Positions 33,566-44,701 of a stretch of 60,000 nt of DNA are shown piece after piece. The position numbers and the translations under genes were made by a program. Within the stretch, counting starts at the first letter, position 1. Each line of letters opens with the position of its first letter. The notes under the pieces are model-generated. The model ran no database searches. It worked only from the letters and a program-made list of their open reading frames with translations, and had not been told where the DNA came from. Source of the DNA: Strigamia acuminata (lineage: Eukaryota > Arthropoda > Chilopoda > Geophilomorpha > Linotaeniidae); the NCBI GenBank assembly GCA_949358305.1, contig OX442316.1, positions 3,660,001 through 3,720,000 on the forward strand, given 5' to 3'.

Positions 33566-36500
33566 ATGACCGAAAGTATGGCAGCAAACAGTGCGCAGAC
33601 TCACAACGAAACTATTAATTCACCGAGCAACTTGGAAAGCGAGAAGAAACCGACAAAAAGGAGATCAAAAAACAAGAACAACTCCGAATTAGAAGACTTA
33701 AACTTGTCGTTCGAACTGCAGCAGGGGCTCCGAATCGTCAACGAAATGATGTCCGATTCGTACCACAGAACGAACCAACCGTTCATGCACACGTTCGAAG
33801 ACTCGAAATCAATCGATATAAATGAATATTATCGAGTTATTAAGAACCCAATGTGGTTAACGAAAAGTAGAGCAAGAATTTCACATTTAACGCACATTAA
33901 TTTAATTAATTTTAATATTTTCTTTGCAGTAAAAGAGAATTTTTCCAAGTATAAAAACATAACAGAAGTGGTGGGCGATTTGCGATTGATGCTGGAGAAT
34001 TGTTATCGATACTACGGACCCGATGCAGCCGTTAGTAAAAAGGGAATTAAGCTGGAGATGATTTTGGAACAGAAATTGGCGCTTTTATCGCGAGATTTGA
34101 GGGAGAAAACGAGTTTGCAGATGACGTCGGGACGAGATTGCAAGGAATTGAAAGGAGTTTTGAAGTTGGGAGGTGGCGGAATGTCGTTAATATTGCACCA
34201 AGTGCGCAATGAGAAAGCACTGAGGTCGAGGGAAGTGCGCAAGCGTCAGATTCTCGACAAGAAGGTGGAGAAACAGGGCAAGGATCAAGGCGCGATCGAG
34301 TGGGAGGAGAATTTACTTAAGGAACCCGTGAAAACTCAGCTGAAAACGTCGTGGGAGGTGAAAATAGTGACGAATTGGTTGGGAAAATTTATTTTTTATT
34401 TTTATTTTTAGTTGCCGCAGATCGGACATTTTTTGTATTTATGTCAAGGAATATTAAACACACCCGAAGTGCCTCAGTTCGAATTGGAACGTGTTTTGTT
34501 GATGCCGCAAGAGGCAGGTCTTCTTGCTCGGATTATGACGTCATTGCTGAGTTCGCCGAACCAACGAATACAGTATTTTGGTTATTTAATGTAAAATTAT
34601 TAATTTTTTTTTATTTTTTTTATTTTTTTTTTAAGTTTGGATAAAAAACGACCGATGACGTACCAAGTTTGGACGGAGAAGTTGAAAAATAAAGTGCAAG
34701 GGTTTTATAAATGTTATTTATCGAAGAATAAAAATGGCGACGCGGTTTTCGGACATATCGGGGTGGAGCCACTATTTTATGAGATTTTAGGCGAAAATAA
34801 TCCTTTGGATGAGAAATTGTTTCATGAATTGACGTTTCCGCAGCGGATTTGGGTATTGAAGAGTATTTGCGATTATACGTTGGTAAAAATATAGTAATTG
34901 AACGCATTTATTTAATTTTTTTCGTTGAATTTAGTTTTTTTTTTTAATTTTTTTTTTATTTATTAACAGCACAATCATCAAACGGTTAGAGATGGGATCG
35001 CGGATCAGCCGTTCGTTGATCAGAGAGATTACGTGTTGGGTTTGGACGAACAAGGGAATAGATATCTTCATTTTCCGCAATTTTGCGGTCAGGATTTACG
35101 GATTTATCGCCAGTCCAAGTGGCGGGCACCGAAAATTCAAATTCCAGCCTCTGTAATTAAATTAGAGAAGCAAAGGAAGATTAGAAGGAAACTTCGATTT
35201 AAATCTGTAAGATATGGAATGAAAAATTTTAAAGTTTGATATGTCCAAAATAGGGTTTTGTTGTGTCCCAAAATTCGATTTTTAGGCTAAAAACGTCGGT
35301 TTTGGGTCTAAAATATCAATATTTGGGCTAAAAACGTTAATTATTGGTCGAGAAAATCAATATTTGGGTAAAAAATGTGGATTTTGGTTTAAAATGTCGA
35401 ATTTTGGTCTAGAAAGATAGATTTTTGATGAAAAACATCGATTTTTGATCTAAAAACGTCGATTTTTGATCTAAAAACATCGATTTTTGATCTAAAAACA
35501 TCGATTTTTGATCTAAAAACATCGATTTTTGATCTAAAAACATCGATTTTTGATCTATAAACATCGATTTTTGGTCTATAAACATCGATTTTTGGTCTAA
35601 AATGTTGATTTTTGGTCTAAAATGTTGATTTTTGGTCTAAAATGTTGATTTTTGGTCTAAAATGTTGATTTTTGGTCTAAAATGTTGATTTTTGGTCTAA
35701 AATGTTGATTTTTGGTCTAAAATGTTGATTTTTGGTCTAAAATGTTGATTTTTGGTCTAAAATGTTGATTTTTGGTCTAAAATGTTGATTTTTGGTCTAA
35801 AATGTTGATTTTTGGTCTAAAATGTTGATTTTTGGTCTAAAATGTTGATTTTTGGTCTAAAATGTTGATTTTTGGTCTAAAATGTTGATTTTTGGTCTAA
35901 AATGTTGATTTTTGGTCTAAAATGTTGATTTTTGGTCTAAAATGTTGATTTTTGGTCTAAAATGTTGATTTTTGGTCTAAAATGTTGATTTTTGGTCTAA
36001 AATGTTGATTTTTGGTCTAAAATGTTGATTTTTGGTCTAAAATGTTGATTTTTGGTCTAAAATGTTGATTTTTGGTCTAAAATGTTGATTTTTGGTCTAA
36101 AATGTTGATTTTTGGTCTAAAATGTTGATTTTTGGTCTAAAATGTTGATTTTTGGTCTAAAATGTTGATTTTTGGTCTAAAATGTTGATTTTTGGTCTAA
36201 AATGTTGATTTTTGGTCTAAAATGTTGATTTTTGGTCTAAAATGTTGATTTTTGGTCTAAAATGTTGATTTTTGGTCTAAAATGTTGATTTTTGGTCTAA
36301 AATGTTGATTTTTGGTCTAAAATGTTGATTTTTGGTTCAAATATTTGGATACCGAGAGTACTGATTTCTCGGAGATACCGGGCTTTTTTGTCTTGAGTAC
36401 TAGGGAATCTAAACTGCCGGGAAAAAAGAAATTATTATTATTATTTTTTTATATTTAGAATTTACGAAGAACGGAAGAGACCAGAGAGAAAACCGAAAGG

Positions 36501-38470
36501 AGAAATTCAGAATTTCAACTGTCACAAACATCCAGACCCAGTAGACTAAGACAAGTACATAAATCATTTGATAAATTTCCAAAATTATAAATCGATTCAA
36601 ACCGATACACCAATTTTATTTGATGTTTAAGCACGTGAAACCGGTGATTAAATTAAACATATCGGAGAACACAAAAAGGACTCCGACGAAAGAAATCACG
36701 GACGACGAATCGGACGAAAATAATTCCAGCGACGACGAATCCGTCGGACTAAAATCGGACAATTTCGAACTCATCGTTGACAGCGTCGATTCTCTCCGCA
36801 AACTCGTCGAACCGTTCGCAAAAACGAAAGAAAAATGGACGAAAAACAGAAAACGATTTGTAAGTAAAATTATAAAAAAATAAAAAAATTAAAATAAATT
36901 AAAAAAATTAAAATTAAAAAAATTAAAATTAAAAAAATTAAAATTAAAAAAATTAAAATTAAAAAAATTAAAATTAAAAAAATTAAAATTAAAAAAATTA
37001 AAATTAAAAAAATTAAAATTAAAAAAATTAAAATTAAAAAAATTAAAATTAAAAAAATTAAAATTAAAAAAATTAAAATTAAAATAAACAAATATATTGA
37101 TATATGTTTAATTCTTTAAACAGAACGGCACATCACCCAGGAAACCGAAGGAAATTGAATTATACGAAAGACTAAACAACCTGCTCGTCGAACTCGAACC
37201 GTGGGAATCGAAACTGGAGCAAGCAACGAAACGGATCCGCAACAAAATGTACAAAGAATGGGTGGATTTCCACGCCAAACGCAAACAAACGAACAAAAAC
37301 ATCGCCCAAGAGGACGAACCCCCGGACCAGTGGTCGTCGAGCGAGGACGAACAGGACGAGGAACCGGAAGAGAACAAACTCGAAGAACTATCGTCCACGT
37401 CGAGCGACGAGAACGAGATCGAAGCGAAGAAAAGCCGACTAGAAGAAACGGCCGAAAAAAGCCAAGAAACGACCAAATCGGACGAAATGAACACCCGCGA
37501 CGAAGTCAAACTGCCGAACGTGGCCGCCAAAGATCTACTTTTGTCCCACCAGAAGCAAAACACCGCCACGCAGGCCAAGGAACTCTACGAGTGGGAAACC
37601 CGGCGCCAAACGTTGCTCAATTCGCAGAAGGAATCGGACGAAACGACGTCGAAAAAACCAAATTTGATCGACAGCGAACAATCCTTGGTTTCCCGAAGAC
37701 AATCCACCTTATCCATCCGCTTACCCAGCAACTATCCGACGTTGGAGTCGCCTTCGCCGACCGAAACGCGCCAAAACACGTCGACAAAACAGATACTAAC
37801 GCTCGCGCACAACTCCGGGATGCCGAAAATCCTCGCGGATAAAAGCGGACCGGACGCGCAATTCATGCATTTCCACTTGGGCAGCCCCACGAGCAAGAAA
37901 CTGAGCAAACCACTCTGTCTGGACGCTCCGAAGGTCCTCAAGAACCCGTCGCCGTCCGTCGAGAGCCCCAAAATGACCAACAGTTGCAATTCGGCGCTGG
38001 AAAGTCCGAAATTGTTGCTCATTCCGGCGGTGACGGCGAACGGCGAGCGCATTTATCTCAAACTTGCCGTGTCGAACAATGCAATCCCGCCCGGCTCGCC
38101 TTCTTGCGGGAATAAGAATTCAATTCAGGTGCTCGGACAACCGCCGCCGTTGGCGCCCATCGGGAAAGGGAAGCTGGGAGACAGAAGTCCGGTGCAGGCG
38201 GTCAAGGTTTTGAGTCAGCCGCCGCCTTTGGCTCAGATCGGGCGCCGCCTGTCGAGTGGTTCGCCCGGTTCGGCGTTGAAAAGTGTTTCGAGTTGCATAT
38301 CTCAGTGTGGTTCGTCTAAATGTCAGTTGGTGGAGAGTCCGAGTGGTCAGCAGACATTGTTTTTAGTTAAAACTAGTGAAAATCATTCGAGTTTTCAATC
38401 TGTCACAAACTCTAGTTCGGTTTCAAGTGAGGTAAATGATTCCAGCACAAAAACGTCAAAGTTAGCGTAG
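33566..38470 (+). CDS. BRD10: BRD10 (KIAA2026)-like atypical bromodomain protein
   Basis: Nuclear protein of poorly known function. Exons: 33566-33866, 33930-34357, 34412-34590, 34636-34882, 34970-35206, 36459-36554, 36632-36859 and 37124-38470; 1020 residues. The bromodomain spans about 45-150 (NQPFMHTF.., VIKNPMWLTK, DLRLMLENCYRYYGPDAAV, EMILEQKLALL). Family blocks then follow: WELPQIGHFLYL, FELERVLLMPQ, IMTSLLSSP, VLGLDEQGNRYLHFPQFCG. A helical region (YERLNNLL.., NKMYKEWVDFHAK) leads into a long acidic, Ser/Pro-rich disordered tail with many SP sites. The residue at the acetyl-lysine-binding Asn position is Tyr129. Human BRD10 is about twice as long, mostly extra disordered tail. Intron 5 holds a perfect 20-bp array; intron 7 holds a 15-bp array. 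The BRD10 assignment rests on recalled sequence. Confidence 0.85.
35270..36340. repeat. 20-bp minisatellite in intron 5 of BRD10-like gene
   Basis: Diverged units from about 35270 (ATCTAAAAACATCGATTTTTG type) lead into 36 base-identical copies of AATGTTGATTTTTGGTCTAA at 35601-36320. One variant copy follows to 36340. The intron ends 118 bp later at exon 6. Confidence 0.97.
36890..37085. repeat. 15-bp array in intron 7 of BRD10-like gene
   Basis: About a dozen copies of AAAAAAATTAAAATT (15 bp) with almost no variation. It makes a spurious minus-strand open frame of repeated Ile-Phe-Leu. Confidence 0.95.
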
Positions 38471-39290
38471 TTTGTTTTGTTTTTTAGTTTGATAAATGGG
38501 TACAGGGTACATTGAGGTTGTTTATGTACATATTGGTGAAGTGTTGAGATGTGTTATAGGTAAAAAATGTTTATTGAAGTGGAAGAATCATTCAAGTTAG
38601 TTGTGTAAGTTTATTTATGCTTTTTTTTAATGAAAAAAAGGAAAATATAAAATATAAAAAGATTTATTGGTTTTGTTTAACTTTAAGGTGTATTGTTGGA
38701 GTTGATATTTGCATTAAAACGTTTCTGTTTGAACAATTTGTGGTTTATTGCATTGTTATTTACACGAATTAAGTGAGAGAAATATATATACAAGACAAAA
38801 TTTGGTTTTTAATTCGTTTTGACGTTGTTTATGCAAACGATAAATATTACAATGGCAATATATACAGAATATTATAAAATGTACATGAAGTAAATACCAA
38901 ACAGTGAAACAAAGCTAAAATTAATAGGAAAATAAGGTTTAGTTTGTAAAAATAAACAACTAAATCTCAAGCTGCGTAAATGAAACCGGGTTTTAGTTTT
39001 TACATTCAAAATGGCGCAGCCCGGGTCGTTCAAGACAATGTCGTTATTATAAGGCCAATAATAATAATACGCCAGCGCCGTTAAAACCGAGCCTACATTC
39101 GTAGAAAACGAATTAATACTTTGAAGGTGAAGAAACAGCCGTGAAAATTACCCGGAGGAGACAAATACCGTTACGGTAGGTTCACTTAACGAAATTTTAC
39201 TTTTCCCGGTTAGATTCTGAGAAACTCTAAAACCTGAAATACTGGCTTTCATTGTGCTCTTCGTCAGAAACATTTTTCCTTCCATAGTAT
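38471..39290. other. 3' flank of BRD10-like gene
   Basis: Contains the 3' untranslated region of the preceding gene. A GC-richer patch at about 38970-39190 has no recognisable coding content. Confidence 0.4.
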
Positions 39291-40489
39291 ACTACTCAAA
39301 CCCAGGTGTAAGTGGTCACCTCTTTTCAGTGTGTAATCAAATGTTTATTTCAAGTTTTTCAGGTTTAGTGTAATAAATAAATAAATTTGCACATGAGGGT
39401 TGAAAAATACACTGAATTTACTTTAATTCAAAAAAAAAAAAACCAAAATAAACAAATAAACAAAAAAGTTATGACTGATTTCAGTTGAGTTATTTGACAC
39501 AAGTGAAAGTGGTCACTGCACTACTTGACTCATGTGAAAGTGGTCAAGTCATTTTAATATTTTGTAACATCTTCTTTAGCATTAATTACTGCCTGAATAC
39601 GGTCTGACATGGTTTCTATTAGTTCTTGACAATATTCTGGAGTGATCGAGCCCCACAGGCCAAGTCAAAACCTAAATGTGATGGGTTTGAAAACTGAGCA
39701 ATTGACTTGACTTTATGTTTAGAATCATTTTCCTACTGAAATAACCATTTCAAAGCCAGTTTATCATCTGCAAATGGAAGCATAACAATCCTTCAACACT
39801 TTGTTATAAGTATATTAGTCCATGATACCCTTAATTTAATGTTGTGAACCGATACACATAGAGGAAACCATCCCCAAGCCATCCCAATAGTAAAATGGCT
39901 TGGTGATGGTTTCCTGTATGTGTATCGGTCCACAACATTAAATTAAGGGTTTCACAGACCAATATACTTATAAAAAAAGTGTTGGAGGATTGTTATGCTT
40001 CCATTTGCAGATGATAAACTGGCTTTGAAATGGATATTTCAGTAGGAAAATGATTCTAAACATAAAGTCAAGTCAATTGCTCAGTTTTCAAACCCATCAC
40101 ATTTAGGTTTTGACTTGGCCTGTGGGGCTCGGTTCACTCCAGAATATTGTCAAGAACTAATAGAAACCATGTCAGACCGTATTCAGGCAGGAATTAATGC
40201 TAAAGAAGATGTTACAAAATATTAAAATGACTTGACCACTTTCACATGAGTCAAGTAGTGCAGTGACCACTTTCACTTGTGTCAAATAACTCAACTGAAA
40301 TCAGTCATAACTTTTTTGTTTATTTGTTTATTTTGGTTTTTTTTTTTTTGAATTAAAGTAAATTCAGTGTATTTTTCAACCCTCATGTGCAAATTTATTT
40401 ATTTATTACACTGAACCTGAAAAACTTGAAATAAACATTTGATTACACACTGAAACGAGGTGACCACTTACACCTGGGTTTGAGTAGTA
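39291..40489. mobile_element. 1.2-kb palindrome of Tc1-derived sequence
   Basis: Arms 39291-39881 and 39894-40489 are near-perfect inverted copies around a 12-bp centre (CCCAATAGTAAA). The ends read ACTACTCAAACCCAGGTGTA. Each arm contains a Tc1/mariner transposase 3' end: on the right arm (+), SPEYCQELIETMSDRIQA.. leads to INAKEDVTKY and a stop, the family's C-terminal pattern. It is therefore a transposon end duplicated head-to-head, with no intact transposase. A related fragment is at 58121-58362. Confidence 0.85.
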
Positions 40490-40775
40490 GAAGGAAATGT
40501 TTTTCAATTTACATTTTTACATTTGATATGTTTTTAAAAAAATTACATCTTTATAATACCAGACTTTTAATACGCTGCATGATGCTATTGAGATGAATTT
40601 CCTTAAATGATTGGCAGTTCCAAACCCATCATACAGGTCCACAGGTCATTATAATCATATACAAAATCCATTATATAAACACACTTGCATTACATTTTCC
40701 ACACAACTCAATTGGAAATGAATTTCTGCTGCATATTGAAGAATTTTGTGTGGTAAGTATTAAGGGCCTTGTCAG

Positions 40776-41112
40776 CAGGACCGGCTCAGAGGGGCCCCAT
40801 ATATCAGTGCTGGACTGGCCTGGCGGGATGCCGGGAATTCCCCAATGGCCCGATTTATCTAGATTTCCTGGTATAAATTTGTTCGCGTGGCCCGACCTAT
40901 CCAGATTTCTCGGTACTAAATTTGTTCCCAGTCCAGCCCTGTCGTATATTAAGATTTCTAAGAAAATTTGATAATAGAATTCTTTGGCGAGTACATAACT
41001 ATATGTATTTAATGTTTGTAAATAATGTTTAATAAAATTGTATGATTTTTCGATTTTGTGGCCCCACTAATAACTTTTTCCCTAGACCCTGCAAAACTTC
41101 TAGCCGGCCCTG
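40776..41112. mobile_element. hAT-like element with 8-bp target duplication
   Basis: The ends CAGGACCGGCT and, inverted, CAGGGCCGGCT are flanked on both sides by the 8-bp duplication CTTGTCAG (40768-40775 and 41113-41120). An 8-bp duplication with CAG-type ends is the hAT signature. The element is 337 bp, non-coding and contains a second hAT-like element. Confidence 0.85.
40805..40941. mobile_element. nested 137-bp hAT-like MITE
   Basis: CAGTGCTGGACTGG at the left and, inverted, CAGGGCTGGACTGG at the right delimit a second small element inside the one at 40776-41112. Its flanks share only ..TATAT, so the target duplication is imperfect. Internally, GGCCCGA..TATC.AGATTT is repeated twice. Confidence 0.7.
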
Positions 41113-41904
41113 CTTGTCAGCCCACTCTTAGTCGCCTCACCCTGTTACGTTTGTTGTGCACTCTTTTTGGTCTTGTTTCCTTGCTCCTGGCTTGCAAAAC
41201 TTGATGTATGTACTAGAACTACTGACAATAATTCTTAACACTACAAAAGCATTATTTACAATTTGTAGCGGTAATAGTAAATACCAAGGAATATACCATA
41301 GAGTGAATTAGTGTCATCAATATATCAGAACTATATTTTTTGAGTTGACTATATATAATAACCCTGCAGTATTTAATTGTAATTCTCTCAGTTTAATCTT
41401 GTGGAGAAAAAAATCTGAGGGTTAAAATCTAATGAGATTTTCAAAGTTAAGTACCAGTATTTTTGTTGTTGCATGTAACCATTAACCCTCCAATAAAAGT
41501 GATGGTTCTGGCAAGCCTACTTTCTGAGGTCAGTTCCAAAATAATTCCATTTGAAGCACAAAAATAGAAATGCTTAGGCATTATACCTTCTAATTTTTAC
41601 CATGGGCACAAAATGTTCACAAAAGTGATACTATTTGGGTTTCCATATGTTCATCAGTGGCGGTTTTAGGGGTAGGTGAGCTAAACTTCTGTCTGGGGCA
41701 TAGTGGCTGCAAGGCCCCCAAATTTTAAAAAATGGAACTCAGTAAGGAACGTCAGAAAAATTTGCAGTTGATGTTACTTGGTGTTAATACAATGTTATTT
41801 CTTATAAACATCTTGCACCAATACTTTCTGCTTGCATACATATGCAGATGTTGACGGATAGTTGCAGGAGGGATTTGGAGTAGGATTTTATCGAAAACAT
41901 AAGT
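41113..41904. other. gene-free; one hAT-like end
   Basis: No coding pattern. CAGTGGCGGTTTTAGGGGTA at about 41656 resembles a single hAT-type end, without a partner that I can place. Confidence 0.35.
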
Positions 41905-42090
41905 ACGGTCGAAACTCTTTATAACGAATCGCAAGGGACCCGAAAAATCGATTCGTTATAACGAGAATTCATTATATCGAGATTTTTTAACATGGTGTTC
42001 TATTGCCAGCCAACCAAACCAGCCATTTTTAGGTATTCGTTATACCGATAATTCGTTATATCGCGATTCGTTATAAAGAGTTTCGACTGT
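41905..42090. mobile_element. ACAGTCGAAAC-type MITE, intact copy
   Basis: The left ACGGTCGAAACTCTTTATAA and the inverted right ACAGTCGAAACTCTTTATAA agree at all but one position. 186 bp, AT-rich, with internal ATAACGAGAATTC and CCAGCCAACCAAACCAGCC. It is flanked by TA. This is the clearest copy of the family in the window. Confidence 0.85.
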
Positions 42091-42155
42091 ATAATGGAAT
42101 GCTCTTTGTTTGATACATAATTCACTTCTCCAATGTATTAATAACAACAGATAAA

Positions 42156-43103
42156 TTATGCTAACATGTCAAAGGTAGAATCTTCCAGACTATGCAACCA
42201 ATTGAATATCATCATATTTCTTTCATACTTAGTCAACGGCTTTCCTTTCTCTCTCTCTACATCCCTAACAGTAAGCATAAGATTGGTATTAACCGGAATG
42301 GAAATATCTCCACCATCTCTTCTTAACATACGCAACAACTCGCTACTCAATTGTGCTTTCGATACTTTGCCAACACTTCCCAATTCTGATATCTTATCTA
42401 ACGACAGTTCACTCTGGGCTAATCTTTCTAGAGCTTGGTACGTGGCCAACAGTCGACGCTGGATGTACGATTGTCGGACCTTCTTGTTGACGGACCTTAC
42501 CAAGTCCACAGCGGTTATAGTGGGAGTAACTCCTCCGGGTGGAGGACCATTTGGAGATGGAAGCTGAGATGTTGAAGACATATCACCAACGGCAACCCAT
42601 GTGGAACAAGAACGCGAAGCATATTCCAAACGCGACATAGACATGTCGTTGCATTTGTGTCCACCGTTGGCAACGGCTGATTCGGATGTGGCAGTTCGGA
42701 CACGGATGTCGTAATCGGCTTCATTGCTTGTTTGGACAATGTCACTTGAACTGAAACTTTTGCGAAGACCCAAAGCTGTACTCAGAGCCCCACAGGAACG
42801 GATTACTTCACTCTCCTCTTCAAACAGCACTTCTGGAAGAAATCTTCGACCACCGAATAGATCAGCACCAGGCACTTGCAAGAGACTGTTGCGGCCGCTT
42901 CGTACACCGAACGGACTCGACCCTCTGGATTCTTCGTCTTGGGTGTGCACACGCAGAACGTTGCGCAGCGTTGATGCTCGACTCATGTCTGATCCACAGC
43001 TTGATAACGAAAGAAGAGATAGGTCTGTGGTTACAGATTCATGGCTTGGCGATCGAAGAACCCGGCTTTGAATAATTCCGTTTGAATCTAGTTCTCCACT
43101 CAT
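42156..43103 (-). CDS. unrecognised single-exon protein, 315 residues
   Basis: An uninterrupted minus-strand frame from MSGELDSNGI to a stop at 42156. The N-terminal half is Ser-rich and low in structure (LSLLSLSSCGSD, SRGSSPFGVRSGRN, RKSFSSSDIVQT). The C-terminal 130 residues look folded and helical: VDLVRSVNKKVRQSYIQRRL, ATYQALERLAQSELSLDKI, VERE.GKPLTKYERNMMIFN, WLHSLEDSTFDML. There is no signal peptide or membrane segment. A good acceptor (TTTTGCTTAG, exon from 43124) lies 21 bp upstream of the start, so the 5' UTR is spliced. A strong donor at 46470 beside an NRF-1 site is a candidate upstream leader exon. The C-terminal block has the feel of a conserved animal domain, but I cannot name it. 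Confidence 0.8.
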   Translation of the reverse strand: MSGELDSNGIIQSRVLRSPSHESVTTDLSLLSLSSCGSDMSRASTLRNVLRVHTQDEESRGSSPFGVRSGRNSLLQVPGADLFGGRRFLPEVLFEEESEVIRSCGALSTALGLRKSFSSSDIVQTSNEADYDIRVRTATSESAVANGGHKCNDMSMSRLEYASRSCSTWVAVGDMSSTSQLPSPNGPPPGGVTPTITAVDLVRSVNKKVRQSYIQRRLLATYQALERLAQSELSLDKISELGSVGKVSKAQLSSELLRMLRRDGGDISIPVNTNLMLTVRDVEREKGKPLTKYERNMMIFNWLHSLEDSTFDMLA

Positions 43104-43429
43104 GGTTTTTTCAGGCTTATTAGTCTAAGCAAAATAAAAATGCTACATGACTTAGTGTGCAGTGGTGCATAACAACAAAGGGTAATTGAATGTATGAAGT
43201 TAAAACCTTTACGCAAAATTGTCAAACACTAGCGGCTTCGAAATCCTACATCGCTAAAACCCCGCTTATATGCCAGAAACTTTGGGCTAGTCTAACGTTT
43301 GAATCTAGTTCTGGATGATTTAGCCTACCAAGAATTAAAAAACTACATATCAAGGTTAGCGTTTAGCCAATAGACAATTAACTGACCATGCTGCGCATGG
43401 AATTATGGGAAGTGTTCTGGCCAGTTATC

Positions 43430-43537
43430 TACCGTATTTATTCGGTTCTAAGACGCCATCAATTTCAAGACACACTCTGTTTTTAGAGATGTTTATATGG
43501 GGAAAAAAGTGTACCTTAGAATCGAAGAAATACGGTA
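43430..43537. mobile_element. MITE, TIR ACCGTATTT..TCTAAGACG, second copy
   Basis: ACCGTATTTATTCGGTTCTA at the left and, inverted, ACCGTATTTCTTCGATTCTA at the right. About 108 bp, the same family as 10216-10358. It lies in the probable 5' UTR intron of the 42156 gene. Confidence 0.75.
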
Positions 43538-44188
43538 GTTCATAGGGATATCCGGTTTAAAATTTTTTAAACTAGATAACTTTGGGCTAGATGCGTTTGC
43601 ATTAAGAACCAAAACTAGATTTAAATCTTAGGCTAGCCCAACCTTTCTCGTGCTTTAATAAATACGATTTATATACATCCGAGGAAGTTGGATGGGGCGC
43701 ATACAAAAATTGCATAGAACTGGAGCTGGTCCTGGCACTGGCGAAAACCCAGTGAAAGGAACTGCTAAAAAACAGTCCATTTAATACACCTTATGGATGG
43801 TCACAGTTGTAAACAAAGCCATACAGAAATTTCATATTTTTTCTTGTTTCTTCAAGATCCCTCATAAGAAAAATCTATTACAATTTGCCAGAGTATTACT
43901 TTGCATAACAAGTTATTAATTGGAAAATTAGAGCTCTAAAAAGCAAACTTTTTAGAATTTATTATTCATTCATAAAGCAATAAAATTTAATGAAATATCC
44001 CAGTATTCTTGGCATACCTTCACATTTAATTTGGAGAGGAATGCTTGCAATGTTTGAGGTGTATTTATAGATTTAATATGATATTTAGGTACTAAGTTAT
44101 AATAGTTATGGTTGGAAAATTAATTACAGCAGCATAGCTGAAACCACTAATGAAACCACAACAACTTCATCAACTTCAACAAAATGTG

Positions 44189-44615
44189 TAAAGCTAGGCT
44201 TACACATGTGTTCAAACTAGACGCAACGCAAGAAAACTGACGCAATGCAAGCTGCTTTCGTCCAAAAATTCTTGACGTTGACGCCAATTTCTGCTTCAAC
44301 TCCAAGTTGAAGTAAGCGACGCAACGCAAGGAAAGGTCTTGCGGCCAACCAATCACGATTGACTCCAACTCTTGTCGATTCACGTCTGGTTGGCGAGTCT
44401 TTGCCACATGCAAACAGGCCGCCATTTTCGGATTCTGGAAATACTTCTAGAACTAGATCCAATTCCAGGTTTCATTGAAACCATCTGATTGGCCAGACGC
44501 AACATCAATTGTTTCAGCTCTGTTCTCACGTGTCCTACAGCGTGAACAGACTCTGCATTGCGTTTGACTAATTTTTCCTTGCATCTAGTGTGAACACAAG
44601 TGTGAACCTAGCTTA
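44189..44615. mobile_element. 427-bp TIR element, ends TAAGCTAGG
   Basis: The left TAAAGCTAGGCTTACACATG and the inverted right TTAAGCTAGGTTCACACTTG, with the similarity running on through GTGTTCA.ACTAGA. The interior contains repeated GACGCAACGCAAG motifs. No transposase. Confidence 0.75.
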
Positions 44616-44701
44616 AGGCAAAATGTGTGGTCAATGTATAAAAATGTAAAAAACCAAATTGCTGGGACCCCATACTGAACTACGGTCAACTCCAAAGAAG
44701 T

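Noticed and set aside
36870-37091. Minus-strand frame of repeated Ile-Phe-Leu
   Set aside because: Purely a translation of the 15-bp AAAAAAATTAAAATT array.
37201-37842. 213-codon plus-strand frame rich in Arg and Glu
   Set aside because: It overlaps the long last exon of the BRD10-like gene in another frame. The Glu/Asp/Lys-rich exon creates it; it lacks homology and splice links.
42166-43071. Plus-strand frames opposite the 315-residue gene
   Set aside because: Shadows of the longer minus-strand frame; the latter has the coherent protein and an upstream acceptor.
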